From Marinirhabdus sp963793275 (GTDB lineage: Bacteria > Bacteroidota > Bacteroidia > Flavobacteriales > Flavobacteriaceae), in the NCBI GenBank assembly GCA_963793275.1, contig CAWBZL010000003.1:434001-498000 (forward strand): a stretch of DNA of 64,000 nt, read 5' to 3'. The notes under the pieces are model-generated. The model was not told the origin of the DNA, did not search any database, and was given only the letters and a program-made list of their open reading frames with translations. Made by a program: the position numbers and the translations under genes. This document shows, one piece after another, positions 27,737 to 37,196 of the stretch. The stretch's first letter is position 1, and each line of letters opens with the position of its first letter.

Positions 27737-28623
27737 TTACTCCAAACTATCAAACTCTACAAATTCAAAATTTGGCGATGCTTCAAAGAGATTTCTAAGA
27801 ATAGCTGCGTGGCCGTTACCCATAATGATCATAATTCTATCTTCGATACTTTCGGTTATGCCGGTAATGTTTCTGAAAATTCTAAGATTTCGGTTGTACC
27901 ACCAGATGGATAGATGGTCTGCTCCCTGATTGTTTTCCGTTTTAAAATTTCCGAGTAGGTAGATCCCGTAGCCGTAGTTATGGGACTCCCTGGAGTTCAT
28001 GTATTTGAAATAATCTGTCAGGTTTATTTTTGGGATGAGTTTGTCATCGTACGTCATCCAGTTTTTAAACCCTTCCCAGAGCGGATCCTCGTAATCCCAG
28101 TTTATATCGCCCGTGATTGTTTTCAGAAATAGAGAATCCTTTTTATAAATATCGCTGCGTAGCGAATTAGCATTCACCTGGTACAAGGTATCCAGCCCTA
28201 ACTCTGAAGCCAATCTCATGGCTAATTATAGCGTTCGTCACGTTTGTCTCTGTGTTCTCCCTGAATATATTCACGCAGTTTTTGGGTTGCGTTCCAATTG
28301 GCGTTTGCTTCTATGGCAATCTTGGTAGGTTTAAACTTTTTGATATAGGCAATCAGTTCAGAAACTTCAGATTTTTTTGGTTCTTTTAAAACATCTATCT
28401 GGTCTTCGGGTATGGTTTTATGACTGTCTAATCCCGGATAATCAAAATGAAACGTCCCAACCACCAGGACTTTTGTTTTTTTACCCGGAAAGAAATCGGC
28501 TGGAATTTTTAAGGTGTCTGTATTTTTGAGGGATAATGTTTCTGAAGTAATGGCTGTTTTATGATTGCTTTTAGTACAAGAAGTAAAAAAGCATACTACG
28601 AGACATGGTAAAAAAAAATTCAT
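27737..28623 (-). pseudogene. DUF5694-like lipoprotein gene, split by a one-base deletion
   Basis: The first frame (28623 to 28222) encodes a lipoprotein signal (FFTSC), VLVVGTFHFDYPGLD and a conserved block ending HRDKRDERYN, then a TAG. The second frame (to 27737) resumes at once with AMRLASELGLDTLYQVNA and continues to the normal end, including IMIIMGNGHAAILRNLF. Adding one base between the AAT codon and TAGCC (forward ~28222-28226) joins them as DERYNLAMRLASELG, matching the family pattern. The total length (887 nt) becomes a multiple of three with one base added. DUF5694 proteins are erythromycin-esterase/TraB-like in motif style, with no known role. Confidence 0.8.
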
Positions 28624-28738
28624 AGGGTTTGTTTACGTAAAGATATGTTTGAGCGAAAATTGTTACACACGCAACAATCAATTTTGGAGTGATGGAACGA
28701 AACTACCACCCTTAAAATGTTAAAAAGTGTTAAATATG

Positions 28739-28745
28739 TACTTTG
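28739..28745 (+). promoter_or_regulatory. Candidate -7 box of the small transcription unit
   Basis: TACTTTG, a one-base-shortened TAnnTTTG, 70 bp before the 28-codon ORF. A -33 element is not evident. Confidence 0.35.
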
Positions 28746-28814
28746 CAATACATAGTACTGTAACAAAAATACTAGTAAGGCGTCTCTTTAGTATAACCCT
28801 TTAAAACTATTATT

Positions 28815-28901
28815 ATGAGAACATTAGACAGTAATCAATTATCGGCAAGAGTAAAAACATCGAAAGCGTATGTATGGAACAATAAAAGACGCTACAGATA
28901 A
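28815..28901 (+). CDS. Small basic peptide ORF (28 aa)
   Basis: ATG-initiated ORF encoding a 28-residue basic peptide (starts MRTLDSNQLSARV, ends WNNKRRYR). It lies in a 646-bp region free of long genes, between a promoter-like box and a strong terminator, and 38 bp before a second small ORF. No family recognised; coding status is not proved. Confidence 0.35.
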   Translation: MRTLDSNQLSARVKTSKAYVWNNKRRYR

Positions 28902-28939
28902 GTTGAAGCCAATTTTGTAACAATCGAAAAACGAAAATC

Positions 28940-29077
28940 ATGAAAAAGCTAACAAATTCTTTACGCATCAAGGGCTTACAATCACAAAAAAGCCGTTTGT
29001 GCTATTATGTTGAAGAAGCCTTTCAGCAATCACTGGGAGATCCTTTGCTATGTAAGTTAGACTGCAAATTGCGTTAA
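28940..29077 (+). CDS. Small Cys-containing peptide ORF (45 aa)
   Basis: ATG-initiated ORF of 45 residues (starts MKKLTNSLRIKGLQS, ends LLCKLDCKLR) with three Cys (21, 38, 42). No signal peptide and no known family. It is 24 bp upstream of a perfect 12-bp-stem terminator, which fits an end-of-gene position. No modification enzyme typical of a RiPP cluster is nearby. Confidence 0.35.
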   Translation: MKKLTNSLRIKGLQSQKSRLCYYVEEAFQQSLGDPLLCKLDCKLR

Positions 29078-29101
29078 GTACTACATCGATCAAAAATCTA
29101 A

Positions 29102-29138
29102 AAGCTGAATTTCCTTCATCAAGAAATTCAGCTTTTTT
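29102..29138 (+). terminator. Strong Rho-independent terminator of the small transcription unit
   Basis: Perfect 12-bp stem (29102-29113 with 29123-29134, AAGCTGAATTTC/GAAATTCAGCTT), 9-nt loop, then six T. The preceding ORF stop is at 29077. Confidence 0.85.
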
Positions 29139-29269
29139 CATGATAATACATAGCTGTAATAATGCATATGAGCTAGGTTTTATCTGAAATGAGTCAACTT
29201 ATTTTAAGAAAACTTTCACATATTATATTTTATTTAAAAAGTAATTTTAAAAATTGTTAATATGGGATT

Positions 29270-31693
29270 ATGCCTAAAACCGATCTACCAAAAAATAAAG
29301 TTGCGGCATCTTCAAATCCTGGTGGAAATTTAATCATGGGTGAGGGCGAAATGGCCACAAGAATCCGTGAAAAAGATTGGAGCGAAAATCCATTAGGTCT
29401 TATAACTTCCTGGCCTCAAAGTTTATTAACTTCAGTAAACATAATTTTAAACTCAAAATTCCCAATGTATATATTTTGGGGACCAGATAATATTTGTTTT
29501 TATAACGATTCCTATCGTCCCAGTTTGGGGATTGAGGGGATGCATCCTGCAATGTTGGGAGCTCCCGGAAAAGAGGCGTGGAAAGAAGTTTTTGCAACCG
29601 TTGCTGAACCAAAAATAAAAAAGGTAAAAGAAACTGGGTTAGCTACCTGGAACGAAGACATGCTTATTCCAATTTACAGAAACGGAAAGGTGGAAGATGT
29701 ATATTGGACTTTTAGCTACAGCCCTATTTACGACGCGACTTCTATACCCACTGGAGTGCTGGTTACCGTTATGGAAACCACAGAGAAGGTTTTGTCTATG
29801 AGAAATTTAGAGGAGAAAAGTACCCAATTAAATTTTGCCATAGAGGGTGGGAACTTAGCTACCTTTAATTACCTTCCTATTAGAGATGAACTTTCAGGAA
29901 ATAAACGTTTTAGAGAATGGTTTGGCATAGAGAATATAGAAAAAATAAATCTTCACGAGTTTATAAATACAACTATAGTAGAAAAAGATAGAGAGCTGGT
30001 AGCACAAGCTATTGTGCAGGCTCAAAATTATAAGTCTGGCGGCAATTATAACATAGTGTATACTATCAGGAATAAAAAAATAGATCAACAACGGGTGGTA
30101 CACGCAATTGGTAAGTGCTATTTTACAAGAGATAAAGAACCTTATAGGTTTAACGGAATTATCCAGGATATAACCGTAGAATATGAACAAGAGCAAAAGC
30201 TTAAAGAAACGTTTGATGCACTTAGCGAGAGCAAAAGCGAATTGCAGTTTGCCATAGATGCTGCCGAGTTAGCCACCTGGGATTTAAACCCAATTACCAA
30301 TAAATTTAAAGGAAATGACCGCTTAAAAAATTGGTTTGGATTAAAAAGTACCGATGAGATATTCCTGGAAAGAGCTACCGAAGTAATAGTACCAGAAGAT
30401 AGGGTGCGTGTACATACTGCAATAGCGGATTCACTGAATTATGAAACCGACCATCATTATGATATTGTGTACACCATTAAACCTCCAGAAACTCAAAAAG
30501 AGAGAATTGTTAGGGCTATAGGTAGAGCATGGTTTAACGAAGAGAAAGAACCATACCGTTTTAACGGAACGCTACAGGATATAACCGAACAGTATACTTC
30601 AGAAAAAAAGTTAAAAGAAGCATTCTTTAAAGTTGAAGAGAGTGAAAAACGCTTTCGCCGTATGGCAAATAATGCACCTGTTTTTATAGTTATTACAGAT
30701 TTAACCGGAAATATAACCTTTGCAAACCAATTGTGGTTAGATTTTATAGGAAGTACCCTGAATGCGCATTTAGGCTCTATCGCTTTTGCAAACACCCACC
30801 CCGAAGACATAGAAAACTGCAGGACTGTTTTTGAAGAAGCTTACAATAATCAGGAAGACTTTAAAATGGAATACCGTGTAAAAAGATTTGATGGCCGCTA
30901 CCGTTGGATGGTAAATAAAGGAGTTCCGCGGTATAATGTGAATGGGGATTTTGAAGGTTATATTCATGCCTTTATGAATATTCATGATATTAAACTACAG
31001 GAAAAACAAAAAGATTTATTTATTGGGATGGCCAGTCATGAGCTTAAAACTCCGGTAACTTCAGTAAAAGGATATGTACAATTACTTAGCGCAAAGTATA
31101 AGGATAGTGACGATGTTTTTTTAAAAAAAGCACTGCATACCATTGACAAACAAATCCTGGTGCTAACATCCCTCATTACCGACCTGCTCAATTTGTCAAA
31201 AATGAAACGTGGAGGACTACAATTAAAAAAGTCTGTTTTTATAATTAATGAGCTACTGGAAAATATTATATCACAAATTCAGATGGTGAATCCAACGCAT
31301 ACCATCACATTAAACACCATAAAAGAAACTCAGGTGTATGCAGATAAGGAACGATTGGGACAGGTAATAACCAATTTCCTCACAAATGCAGTGAAATATG
31401 CACCAGAGTCTAAAAAAATTGAAGTGTTTTGCAAGCTTGAAGATAAGTTAGTTCGTGTATCTGTACAGGATTATGGAATAGGTATAAAAGAAGAAAACAA
31501 AGAAAAGATTTTTAAGCGCTTTTATAGGGAAGAAGGTAGGGATGAAAATACTTTTCCGGGATTTGGCATTGGTCTTTACATTGCTGCAGATATTATTAAA
31601 AAACATAAGGGAACTATTGGTGTGGAAAGTAAAAAAGGTAAAGGTTCTACCTTCTACTTCACTATTCCTATTGAGACTAAACCAATAAACTAA
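29270..31693 (+). CDS. Multi-PAS sensor histidine kinase
   Basis: An 807-residue soluble kinase with no membrane segment. Four PAS-type regions follow one another: an N-terminal one (~30-165, FPMYIFWGPDNICFYNDSY), two clearly duplicated ones (~180-310 and ~325-445, sharing LQFAI(D/E) and EPYRFNG(I/T)(I/L)QDIT), and a fourth PAS/PAC (~455-580). HisKA follows with phospho-acceptor H590 (GMASHELKTPV), then HATPase_c (~690-800) with DYGIGI and GFGIGLYIA. Its phosphotransfer partner is probably the single-domain regulator that starts 12 bp after its stop. The signal is unknown. Confidence 0.92.
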   Translation: MPKTDLPKNKVAASSNPGGNLIMGEGEMATRIREKDWSENPLGLITSWPQSLLTSVNIILNSKFPMYIFWGPDNICFYNDSYRPSLGIEGMHPAMLGAPGKEAWKEVFATVAEPKIKKVKETGLATWNEDMLIPIYRNGKVEDVYWTFSYSPIYDATSIPTGVLVTVMETTEKVLSMRNLEEKSTQLNFAIEGGNLATFNYLPIRDELSGNKRFREWFGIENIEKINLHEFINTTIVEKDRELVAQAIVQAQNYKSGGNYNIVYTIRNKKIDQQRVVHAIGKCYFTRDKEPYRFNGIIQDITVEYEQEQKLKETFDALSESKSELQFAIDAAELATWDLNPITNKFKGNDRLKNWFGLKSTDEIFLERATEVIVPEDRVRVHTAIADSLNYETDHHYDIVYTIKPPETQKERIVRAIGRAWFNEEKEPYRFNGTLQDITEQYTSEKKLKEAFFKVEESEKRFRRMANNAPVFIVITDLTGNITFANQLWLDFIGSTLNAHLGSIAFANTHPEDIENCRTVFEEAYNNQEDFKMEYRVKRFDGRYRWMVNKGVPRYNVNGDFEGYIHAFMNIHDIKLQEKQKDLFIGMASHELKTPVTSVKGYVQLLSAKYKDSDDVFLKKALHTIDKQILVLTSLITDLLNLSKMKRGGLQLKKSVFIINELLENIISQIQMVNPTHTITLNTIKETQVYADKERLGQVITNFLTNAVKYAPESKKIEVFCKLEDKLVRVSVQDYGIGIKEENKEKIFKRFYREEGRDENTFPGFGIGLYIAADIIKKHKGTIGVESKKGKGSTFYFTIPIETKPIN

Positions 31694-31705
31694 TCGACCA
31701 ATATA

Positions 31706-32077
31706 ATGTCAAACAAAAAACCACATATCCTCGTTGTAGAAGATTCAGAAAATATTTTGGAAGTAATTTCATTAATGTTCGATTTTCAGGGTTGGGATGT
31801 TTCTACACGTACTTCGCTTACAACGATACTTGCAGACGTAAAAGAAGTAAAACCAGATTTCATATTAATGGATATGTTACTCTCCGGGGCTAACGGTTGC
31901 GATGCGTGTACTGCCATAAAAAATGAAAACGATATTCCGGACATTCCAGTTATGATTATGTCTGCGCACCCCGACGCACACAGAGAAGCTTTAGAAGCCG
32001 GGGCAAATTATTTTATAGCAAAACCTTTCGAAATGGATGCTTTAATACATAAAGTAACGGAAGCTCTCAAGGAATAA
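31706..32077 (+). CDS. CheY-like single-domain response regulator
   Basis: A 123-residue receiver domain without output module: VVEDSEN at strand 1, phospho-acceptor Asp in FILMDMLLSG, and the conserved Lys region FIAKPFEMD. It begins 12 bp after the multi-PAS kinase, so the two form an operon. Being a lone receiver, it likely acts by protein contact or as a phosphorelay intermediate. Confidence 0.93.
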   Translation: MSNKKPHILVVEDSENILEVISLMFDFQGWDVSTRTSLTTILADVKEVKPDFILMDMLLSGANGCDACTAIKNENDIPDIPVMIMSAHPDAHREALEAGANYFIAKPFEMDALIHKVTEALKE

Positions 32078-32185
32078 TTAAATACTTATTTACATTCATC
32101 AAATCTGCCAAGGTCTCTTATTTTACATTTTAAAATATGTGCGGGGTAAAGTAAGAGTAATGGTGATTTGTTCGTATACTTTTAA

Positions 32186-32350
32186 AAAGCTCGGGTACAT
32201 CAGGAACAAACAGCTATTACAATTTCAGATATTGTCTATAGTATTGGGTATAAAAGCAAAAGTTATTTTTCAAAATTTTTTGCAGGACGCTTTAAAATCC
32301 TTCCTACTAAGTATAGGAAAGAGATGCGTTTACTAACAAAAAGTAATTAA
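32186..32350 (+). pseudogene. AraC-family HTH fragment
   Basis: One frame reads TAITISDIVYSIGYKSKSYF followed by SKFFAGRFKILPTKYRKEM to a stop at 32350. This is the second half of an AraC-type DNA-binding domain (helix-turn-helix 2 plus the P-x-x-YR signature). Upstream the frame closes at a TAA at 32183-32185 and there is no first HTH or sensor domain. It overlaps the end of the convergent mscS gene by 4 bp. A truncated relic of a regulator gene. Confidence 0.7.
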
Positions 32351-34227
32351 CCCTCGTTTTTTACATTAAAACTAGGTGCCTTGTAATCTTTAGGCAAATA
32401 GTTTTCTGGAATCGTACTCATATTTCCATCTCGTGCTGCGCGGTAATGAGGCGATAAAATTTCAATACCTTGCTCCCCGCAAACATCCTGAATGTTTTGA
32501 TGCAAATTACTGTAAATAGTCGCTTGTTTGTTTGCTTCCTGCACGTAGGCGTTAATTTGGTACGCCACATAAAAATCTTCCAGGCTTGTTTGCAGGACAA
32601 AAGGTTCTGGATTTTCCATAACCAATTCTGTTCTTTTGGCAGCTTCAATAAGGGCGGCGTGCATTTTTTTCCATGGAATATCGTACCCAATAGTAACCGT
32701 AGTATGAATAATTAGACCTTTTTCTGGCGCATCACTACTATAATTTATAGTATGGCTGCTCATTACCGTACTGTTTGGGATTGAGATTATTTCGTTTTTA
32801 GGGGTACGCACACGGGTCACTAGTGAGGATTTTTCGATAACATCACCAAAAACCTCCCCAATTTTTACACGATCTCCAATTTTGAACAATCGCATATAGG
32901 TGAGTACCAGTCCTGCAATAATGTTTGAGAGCGAGCCAGCCGAACCAAACGTGAACAAAAACCCTAAGAAAACCGATATTCCTTGAAATACGGGAGAATC
33001 ACTACCAGGGATATAGCCCCAGATGGAAACAATCATAAAGGCAATTACCAGCACCCTAACAATTTGATAGGTTGGTCTCGACCAATCCGGATAGAAGCCG
33101 TTTATTTTCAAGTTCCCCCGCATGATCTCCAAACTTAAAAAACGGATTCCCTTTAAAACATATCTAAACACTAAGACAATAACAATAATAGTTATAAGGT
33201 TGGGAAGGTAATTCCAGATACTGGATAAGATAGATTTTACAGGATTTAAAACATAGCCAAAAAGTGTGTCGGCAAAATTCCGTGTCCAAGGAAAGATCCC
33301 AAATAGTATAGGCAATGCTATATATATGGCCAGAAGTATGATGAACCACTTTATTACTTTGTTAACGAGAAGTAGGGCAGCTACCTCTCTTTTTGCATCA
33401 AATAGCGTGTAGTCTTTTAGTTTTACACCTTTAATTCTTTTGTCTTCCTGACTTACAATTTTTTTGGCGGTCCAATTAAAAAATTTAATAATATACTTAA
33501 TTAAGAACCAAATTAAGACAAGAACCAGGATTGCCAGGCCTATTTCTTTTGCTAAGGTCCAGATATTTATCTCATCCTTATATATGGATACAGAAGTAGC
33601 AATTTTATTTCGGTATGTCTCAGCAAGATTTTCAATAGTGGAATTTTCCCAAATGGCATCACTTTGTGAAACACTCATAATAATTTTTTCTCCGTATAGA
33701 ATGTCCGAAGAATTTTCTACAGTGCTTACCACTAAAGAATCTGAAGTGTATTTGAAATTTTCAGGAAGTTCTTTTACTCTTTTTGTAATAGCTTCTGCTC
33801 TTTCTTTAGCTGAAAAGCTACCAAGTTTTGTATACACATTGAACAACGTATCATCAAAAAAGCCCAGGACCGGGTATCCCTTTGTTGAATTTCTGAGAGC
33901 CTCAATTTCTTTCTTTTTCTGTTCTAAACGCGCTGTTTCCTGATTGTTAAGTGCATTTATTTGTGCCTGTAATTGATTTTTTTGGTCTGGATCCGAATTC
34001 TTTAGTTCTCTGATTCTTATTTCAAGTTCTGCTTTTTTAATAGAGTCTATTAATCGCTGTCTTTCAAGATTTTCCAGTTTTTTCTGAAAATTCTTTTGTA
34101 CAACTTCAGAAGAATCTATTGCAGGTTTCTCAATACTATCTGTTGCAGTAGAATTGGTTTGTGCGAAAGAGATGGTAATTGCCAATAAAGCAATTAGGTT
34201 CAGTAAAATACGGGCCATTTTTTCCAT
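32347..34227 (-). CDS. Mechanosensitive ion channel (MscS family) with N-terminal coiled coil
   Basis: A 626-residue MscS-type channel. A signal peptide (~1-22) is followed by a coiled-coil periplasmic region (~45-110), several membrane segments (~240-420) and the conserved pore helix plus beta domain: FTFGSAGSLSNIIAGLVL and YMRLFKIGDRVKIGEVFGDV. The C-terminal alpha/beta cage extends to the end. Such channels release osmolytes on hypo-osmotic shock. An alternative start three codons in (MARILL) is equally possible. Confidence 0.92.
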   Translation of the reverse strand: MEKMARILLNLIALLAITISFAQTNSTATDSIEKPAIDSSEVVQKNFQKKLENLERQRLIDSIKKAELEIRIRELKNSDPDQKNQLQAQINALNNQETARLEQKKKEIEALRNSTKGYPVLGFFDDTLFNVYTKLGSFSAKERAEAITKRVKELPENFKYTSDSLVVSTVENSSDILYGEKIIMSVSQSDAIWENSTIENLAETYRNKIATSVSIYKDEINIWTLAKEIGLAILVLVLIWFLIKYIIKFFNWTAKKIVSQEDKRIKGVKLKDYTLFDAKREVAALLLVNKVIKWFIILLAIYIALPILFGIFPWTRNFADTLFGYVLNPVKSILSSIWNYLPNLITIIVIVLVFRYVLKGIRFLSLEIMRGNLKINGFYPDWSRPTYQIVRVLVIAFMIVSIWGYIPGSDSPVFQGISVFLGFLFTFGSAGSLSNIIAGLVLTYMRLFKIGDRVKIGEVFGDVIEKSSLVTRVRTPKNEIISIPNSTVMSSHTINYSSDAPEKGLIIHTTVTIGYDIPWKKMHAALIEAAKRTELVMENPEPFVLQTSLEDFYVAYQINAYVQEANKQATIYSNLHQNIQDVCGEQGIEILSPHYRAARDGNMSTIPENYLPKDYKAPSFNVKNEG

Positions 34228-34339
34228 TTATTATGTTTGAAAAGGAAGCGAATGTAGTTTCTAAATACATACGAAGCATACCTAAAAATATAAATATATC
34301 ATAATTTTTCAGGAAGAAAACTTTAATTGAAATACAAAT

Positions 34340-35955
34340 CTATACTTCAGCATCCATCATGTCTGTAACTACGTGATAGCGAGGGTCGTCTATGGCATCT
34401 TGAATAATAGTGCTAAACTCCGGGTTCCATTTTATAAGCATCTCCTTACAATCCGGACTTAAATGTGTGAGTGTTATTTCTTTTCCGGCATCCAGATATT
34501 TATTGGCAACATTTCTTAGCGCTTCCACGCCGGAGTGGTCTGAAACTTTAGATTCAATAAAATCTATTTCAATTTTTTCAGGATCTCCGGAAACGTCAAA
34601 TTTAGTATTAAATGCAGTCGTAGAACCAAAAAAGAGCGGTCCCAGATTTCATACACTTTTGTACCGTCTTCTTTAATGCGTTTTCTAGCTCTAATTTTTG
34701 TAGCGCTTTTCCACGCAAAAGATAGAGCGCTCATGATCACTCCGGCAATAACAGCGATCGCTAAATCCTGCCATACAGTGATGGCAGATACTGCAATAAG
34801 TACAATAGCATCTGTCATTGGTATTTTGTGTAAAATCCTGAAACTACTCCAGGCAAACGTACCAATAACTACCATGAACATAACGCCAACCAGGGCAGCG
34901 ATAGGAATTTGTTCGATCAATGGTGCACCAAACAGCACAAAGCAGAGTAGGGCAACGGCAGCAACGGCACCAGATAAACGGCCCCGACCTCCAGAATTAA
35001 TGTTAATAATACTTTGTCCAATCATAGCACAACCACCCATTCCGCCAAAGAGACCATTGAGAATGTTTGCACCACCCTGGGCAACGCATTCCCGGTTTCC
35101 AGAGCCACGGGTTTCGGTCATTTCATCTATAAGGTTTAAGGTCATTAAACTTTCAATTAAACCAACTGCAGCAAGGATGAATGCGGTAGAAAATATGAGT
35201 CCCCAGTTGTCACCAATGGTATAGAACAAGGTAAATATCTGCTCTTGAAATGTTGGTAATCCCCCTTGTAATCCGTCACCACCACCATCTTTTATAAAAG
35301 ATCCAACAGTGCTCACATCAATTTTTCCGAAGATTACAATGGCTGCAACTAGTACAATGGCTATTAACGCAGCCGGTATTTTTTTGGTGAGTTTTGGTAG
35401 CCCGAACATAATCGCCATAGTTAACGCAACCAAACCAAGCATAAGCCAGAGGTTGCTGCCTTGTAGCCAGGTCATTTCTCCACCCACATTTTCTTTGAAT
35501 AAGCCTAACTGAGATAAAAATATAACAATTGCCAATCCGTTTACAAAGCCCATCATCACAGGATGGGGGATAAGCCTTACAAATTTCCCAAGCCGTAAAA
35601 CACCAGCCAATACCTGAATGCCACCCACAAAAAGTAAGGTGATAAACAACCATTGTAGTCCAAGATTTTCAATAGGTGTTGCCATGGCCTCGCCTACTTC
35701 ATTTCCTTTAGCAATTAAATGGACCATAACTACCGCCATAGCTCCTGTAGAACCAGAAATCATTCCCGGACGCCCACCAAACAAAGCGGTGATAATTCCC
35801 ATCATAAATGCACCGTACAATCCAACTAAAGGATCTATACCTGCTACAAAAGCAAATGCTACAGCTTCAGGCACCAAAGCTAATGCCACCGTAAGTCCTG
35901 AAAGGATATCATTTTTTGGATTTTGAGTAAAATTATTTATTGTTTTCTGCCACAT
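34340..35955 (-). pseudogene. SulP-family anion permease gene with STAS domain, frameshifted
   Basis: The main frame gives a SulP permease with ~10 membrane segments (FAFVAGIDPLVGLYGAFMMG, GSGNRECVAQGGANILNGLF, QIPIAALVGVMFMVVIG). It runs out of frame after KVYEIW. The next frame continues GPLFFGSTTAFNTKFDV then the STAS domain, ending NPEFSTIIQDAIDD...MDAEV at 34340. A single G is missing from what should be GGGG (forward CCC at 34641-34643). With it the gene is 538 codons, normal for SulP. The start is taken at 35955 (MWQKTINNF), because the upstream ATG lies before the promoter box. The family moves sulfate, bicarbonate or dicarboxylate. Confidence 0.85.
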
Positions 35956-35976
35956 AATGTTACGCTTAAAAGGCGG

Positions 35977-35984
35977 CAAATATA
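35977..35984 (-). promoter_or_regulatory. Candidate -7 box for the SulP gene
   Basis: Minus-strand TATATTTG (perfect TAnnTTTG). Transcription would start near 35970, 15 bp before the ATG at 35955. Confidence 0.5.
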
Positions 35985-36017
35985 CTTTTAAATAGCGTAG
36001 TATCCTGCCTGTTACTT

Positions 36018-36044
36018 ATAAAAAAAGCCCCGAGAACGGGGCTT
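36018..36044 (-). terminator. Terminator of the nrnA-gldI-PPIase operon
   Basis: 8-bp perfect stem AAGCCCCG/CGGGGCTT with a 4-nt loop. In minus-strand direction it is followed by a run of T, 20 bp after the PPIase stop. Confidence 0.85.
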
Positions 36045-36063
36045 CAAATTTCTTTAACTTAGT

Positions 36064-37164
36064 TTAGTTTGCAGGACCTACCAGCTCCACTTCAAAGATG
36101 AGATCTGTATTGCCGGGAATTCTTGCTTGTGGGTTTCCACGCTCTCCATACGCTAAATGCGAAGGGATGTATAAGATGGCTTTTTCGCCAATGGACATTG
36201 TTAGCAAGCCTTCTCTAAAACCTGGAATTAGTCTGGCTTCGGTGCTGTATACCGGATCCATAGGAAGATACGGGTTTCTGGCATCAATTGCATCGTACTT
36301 TTCAGCGACATCTCTATAGGTAGTGAAGAAAAGTTGCCCGTTAGTGAAATACCCTGCACAGTGCACAAGCACTTTTGATCCAGTTTCTGGCTTTACACCA
36401 TTTCCTGGTTGCGTTACTAAAATTTGTAAACCAGATTCCAGCTTGGTGGCTTCAGCTTTTTTTGTTGCATACATAATGGCAGTTTCGGTAGCTGTTTTTT
36501 CAATAGCCTCTGCTTTTGCGCGTGCTTCTTCCTCTAAGCTTTCTAACTCTTTACTAAAGTTAGCTACTTTTTGATTTCCTTTATTAATAATATTTACTTC
36601 TTGTATAACAACATCGTCTACTGGTTTGTCGCCAGGCTTCGTTGTAGGCACCACTCCAATGGCATCTACCACGTCCTGTCCCATAACAATCTCTCCAAAA
36701 ACAGTATGTCTTGTATCTAACCAAGGAGTTGCTTTAAGAGTTACAAAAAACTGACTTCCGTTGGAGTTTGCTCCTGGATTTGCCATCGATAAAACACCTT
36801 TACCGTCATGCTTTAAGGAATCTACAATCTCATCCGGGAAGATATACCCTGGGCCTCCAGTTCCATTGGCTAATGGGTCTCCACCCTGAATCATAAAATC
36901 CTTCATCACACGGTGAAATGTTAGTCCGTTATAATATTTTTTTCCTTTATAGGTAGAGTCTACCATATTACTTTTACCCTCTGCCAACTCTACAAAGCTG
37001 GCTACAGTTAGAGGAGTTGCTTCATTATACAATTTAGCAACAAAGGTTCCTTTACTGGTGATAAATTCGGCATATAGGCCATCTCCCAGATCTGGATATT
37101 TGTCTTCACAAGCCGTCATGGCTAAGGTCATAATTATAAGTGCTAAAAGCGATAATTTTTTCAT
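36064..37164 (-). CDS. Lipoprotein peptidyl-prolyl isomerase, cyclophilin-FKBP fusion
   Basis: A 366-residue lipoprotein (signal ending MTAC, lipidated Cys at about 19) that joins two unrelated prolyl isomerase folds. The cyclophilin domain (~35-195) has YKGKKYYNGLTFHRV, MIQGGDP, GVLSMANPGANSNGSQFFV and HTVFGEIV. The FKBP domain (~250-365) has KVLVHCAGYFTNGQLFFTTY and AILYIPSHLAYGERG. It should act on periplasmic or outer-membrane protein folding. It lies 32 bp downstream of gldI and ends the operon at a clear terminator. The first FKBP part is slightly divergent, so that domain may be weakly active. Confidence 0.92.
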   Translation of the reverse strand: MKKLSLLALIIMTLAMTACEDKYPDLGDGLYAEFITSKGTFVAKLYNEATPLTVASFVELAEGKSNMVDSTYKGKKYYNGLTFHRVMKDFMIQGGDPLANGTGGPGYIFPDEIVDSLKHDGKGVLSMANPGANSNGSQFFVTLKATPWLDTRHTVFGEIVMGQDVVDAIGVVPTTKPGDKPVDDVVIQEVNIINKGNQKVANFSKELESLEEEARAKAEAIEKTATETAIMYATKKAEATKLESGLQILVTQPGNGVKPETGSKVLVHCAGYFTNGQLFFTTYRDVAEKYDAIDARNPYLPMDPVYSTEARLIPGFREGLLTMSIGEKAILYIPSHLAYGERGNPQARIPGNTDLIFEVELVGPAN

Positions 37165-37196
37165 TTGAGTGTATGATTTAGTATAAATGTTTGTAC

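Noticed and set aside
34676..35224. Plus-strand 182-codon frame
   Set aside because: Antisense shadow of the SulP gene; its composition mirrors the membrane-protein codons on the other strand.
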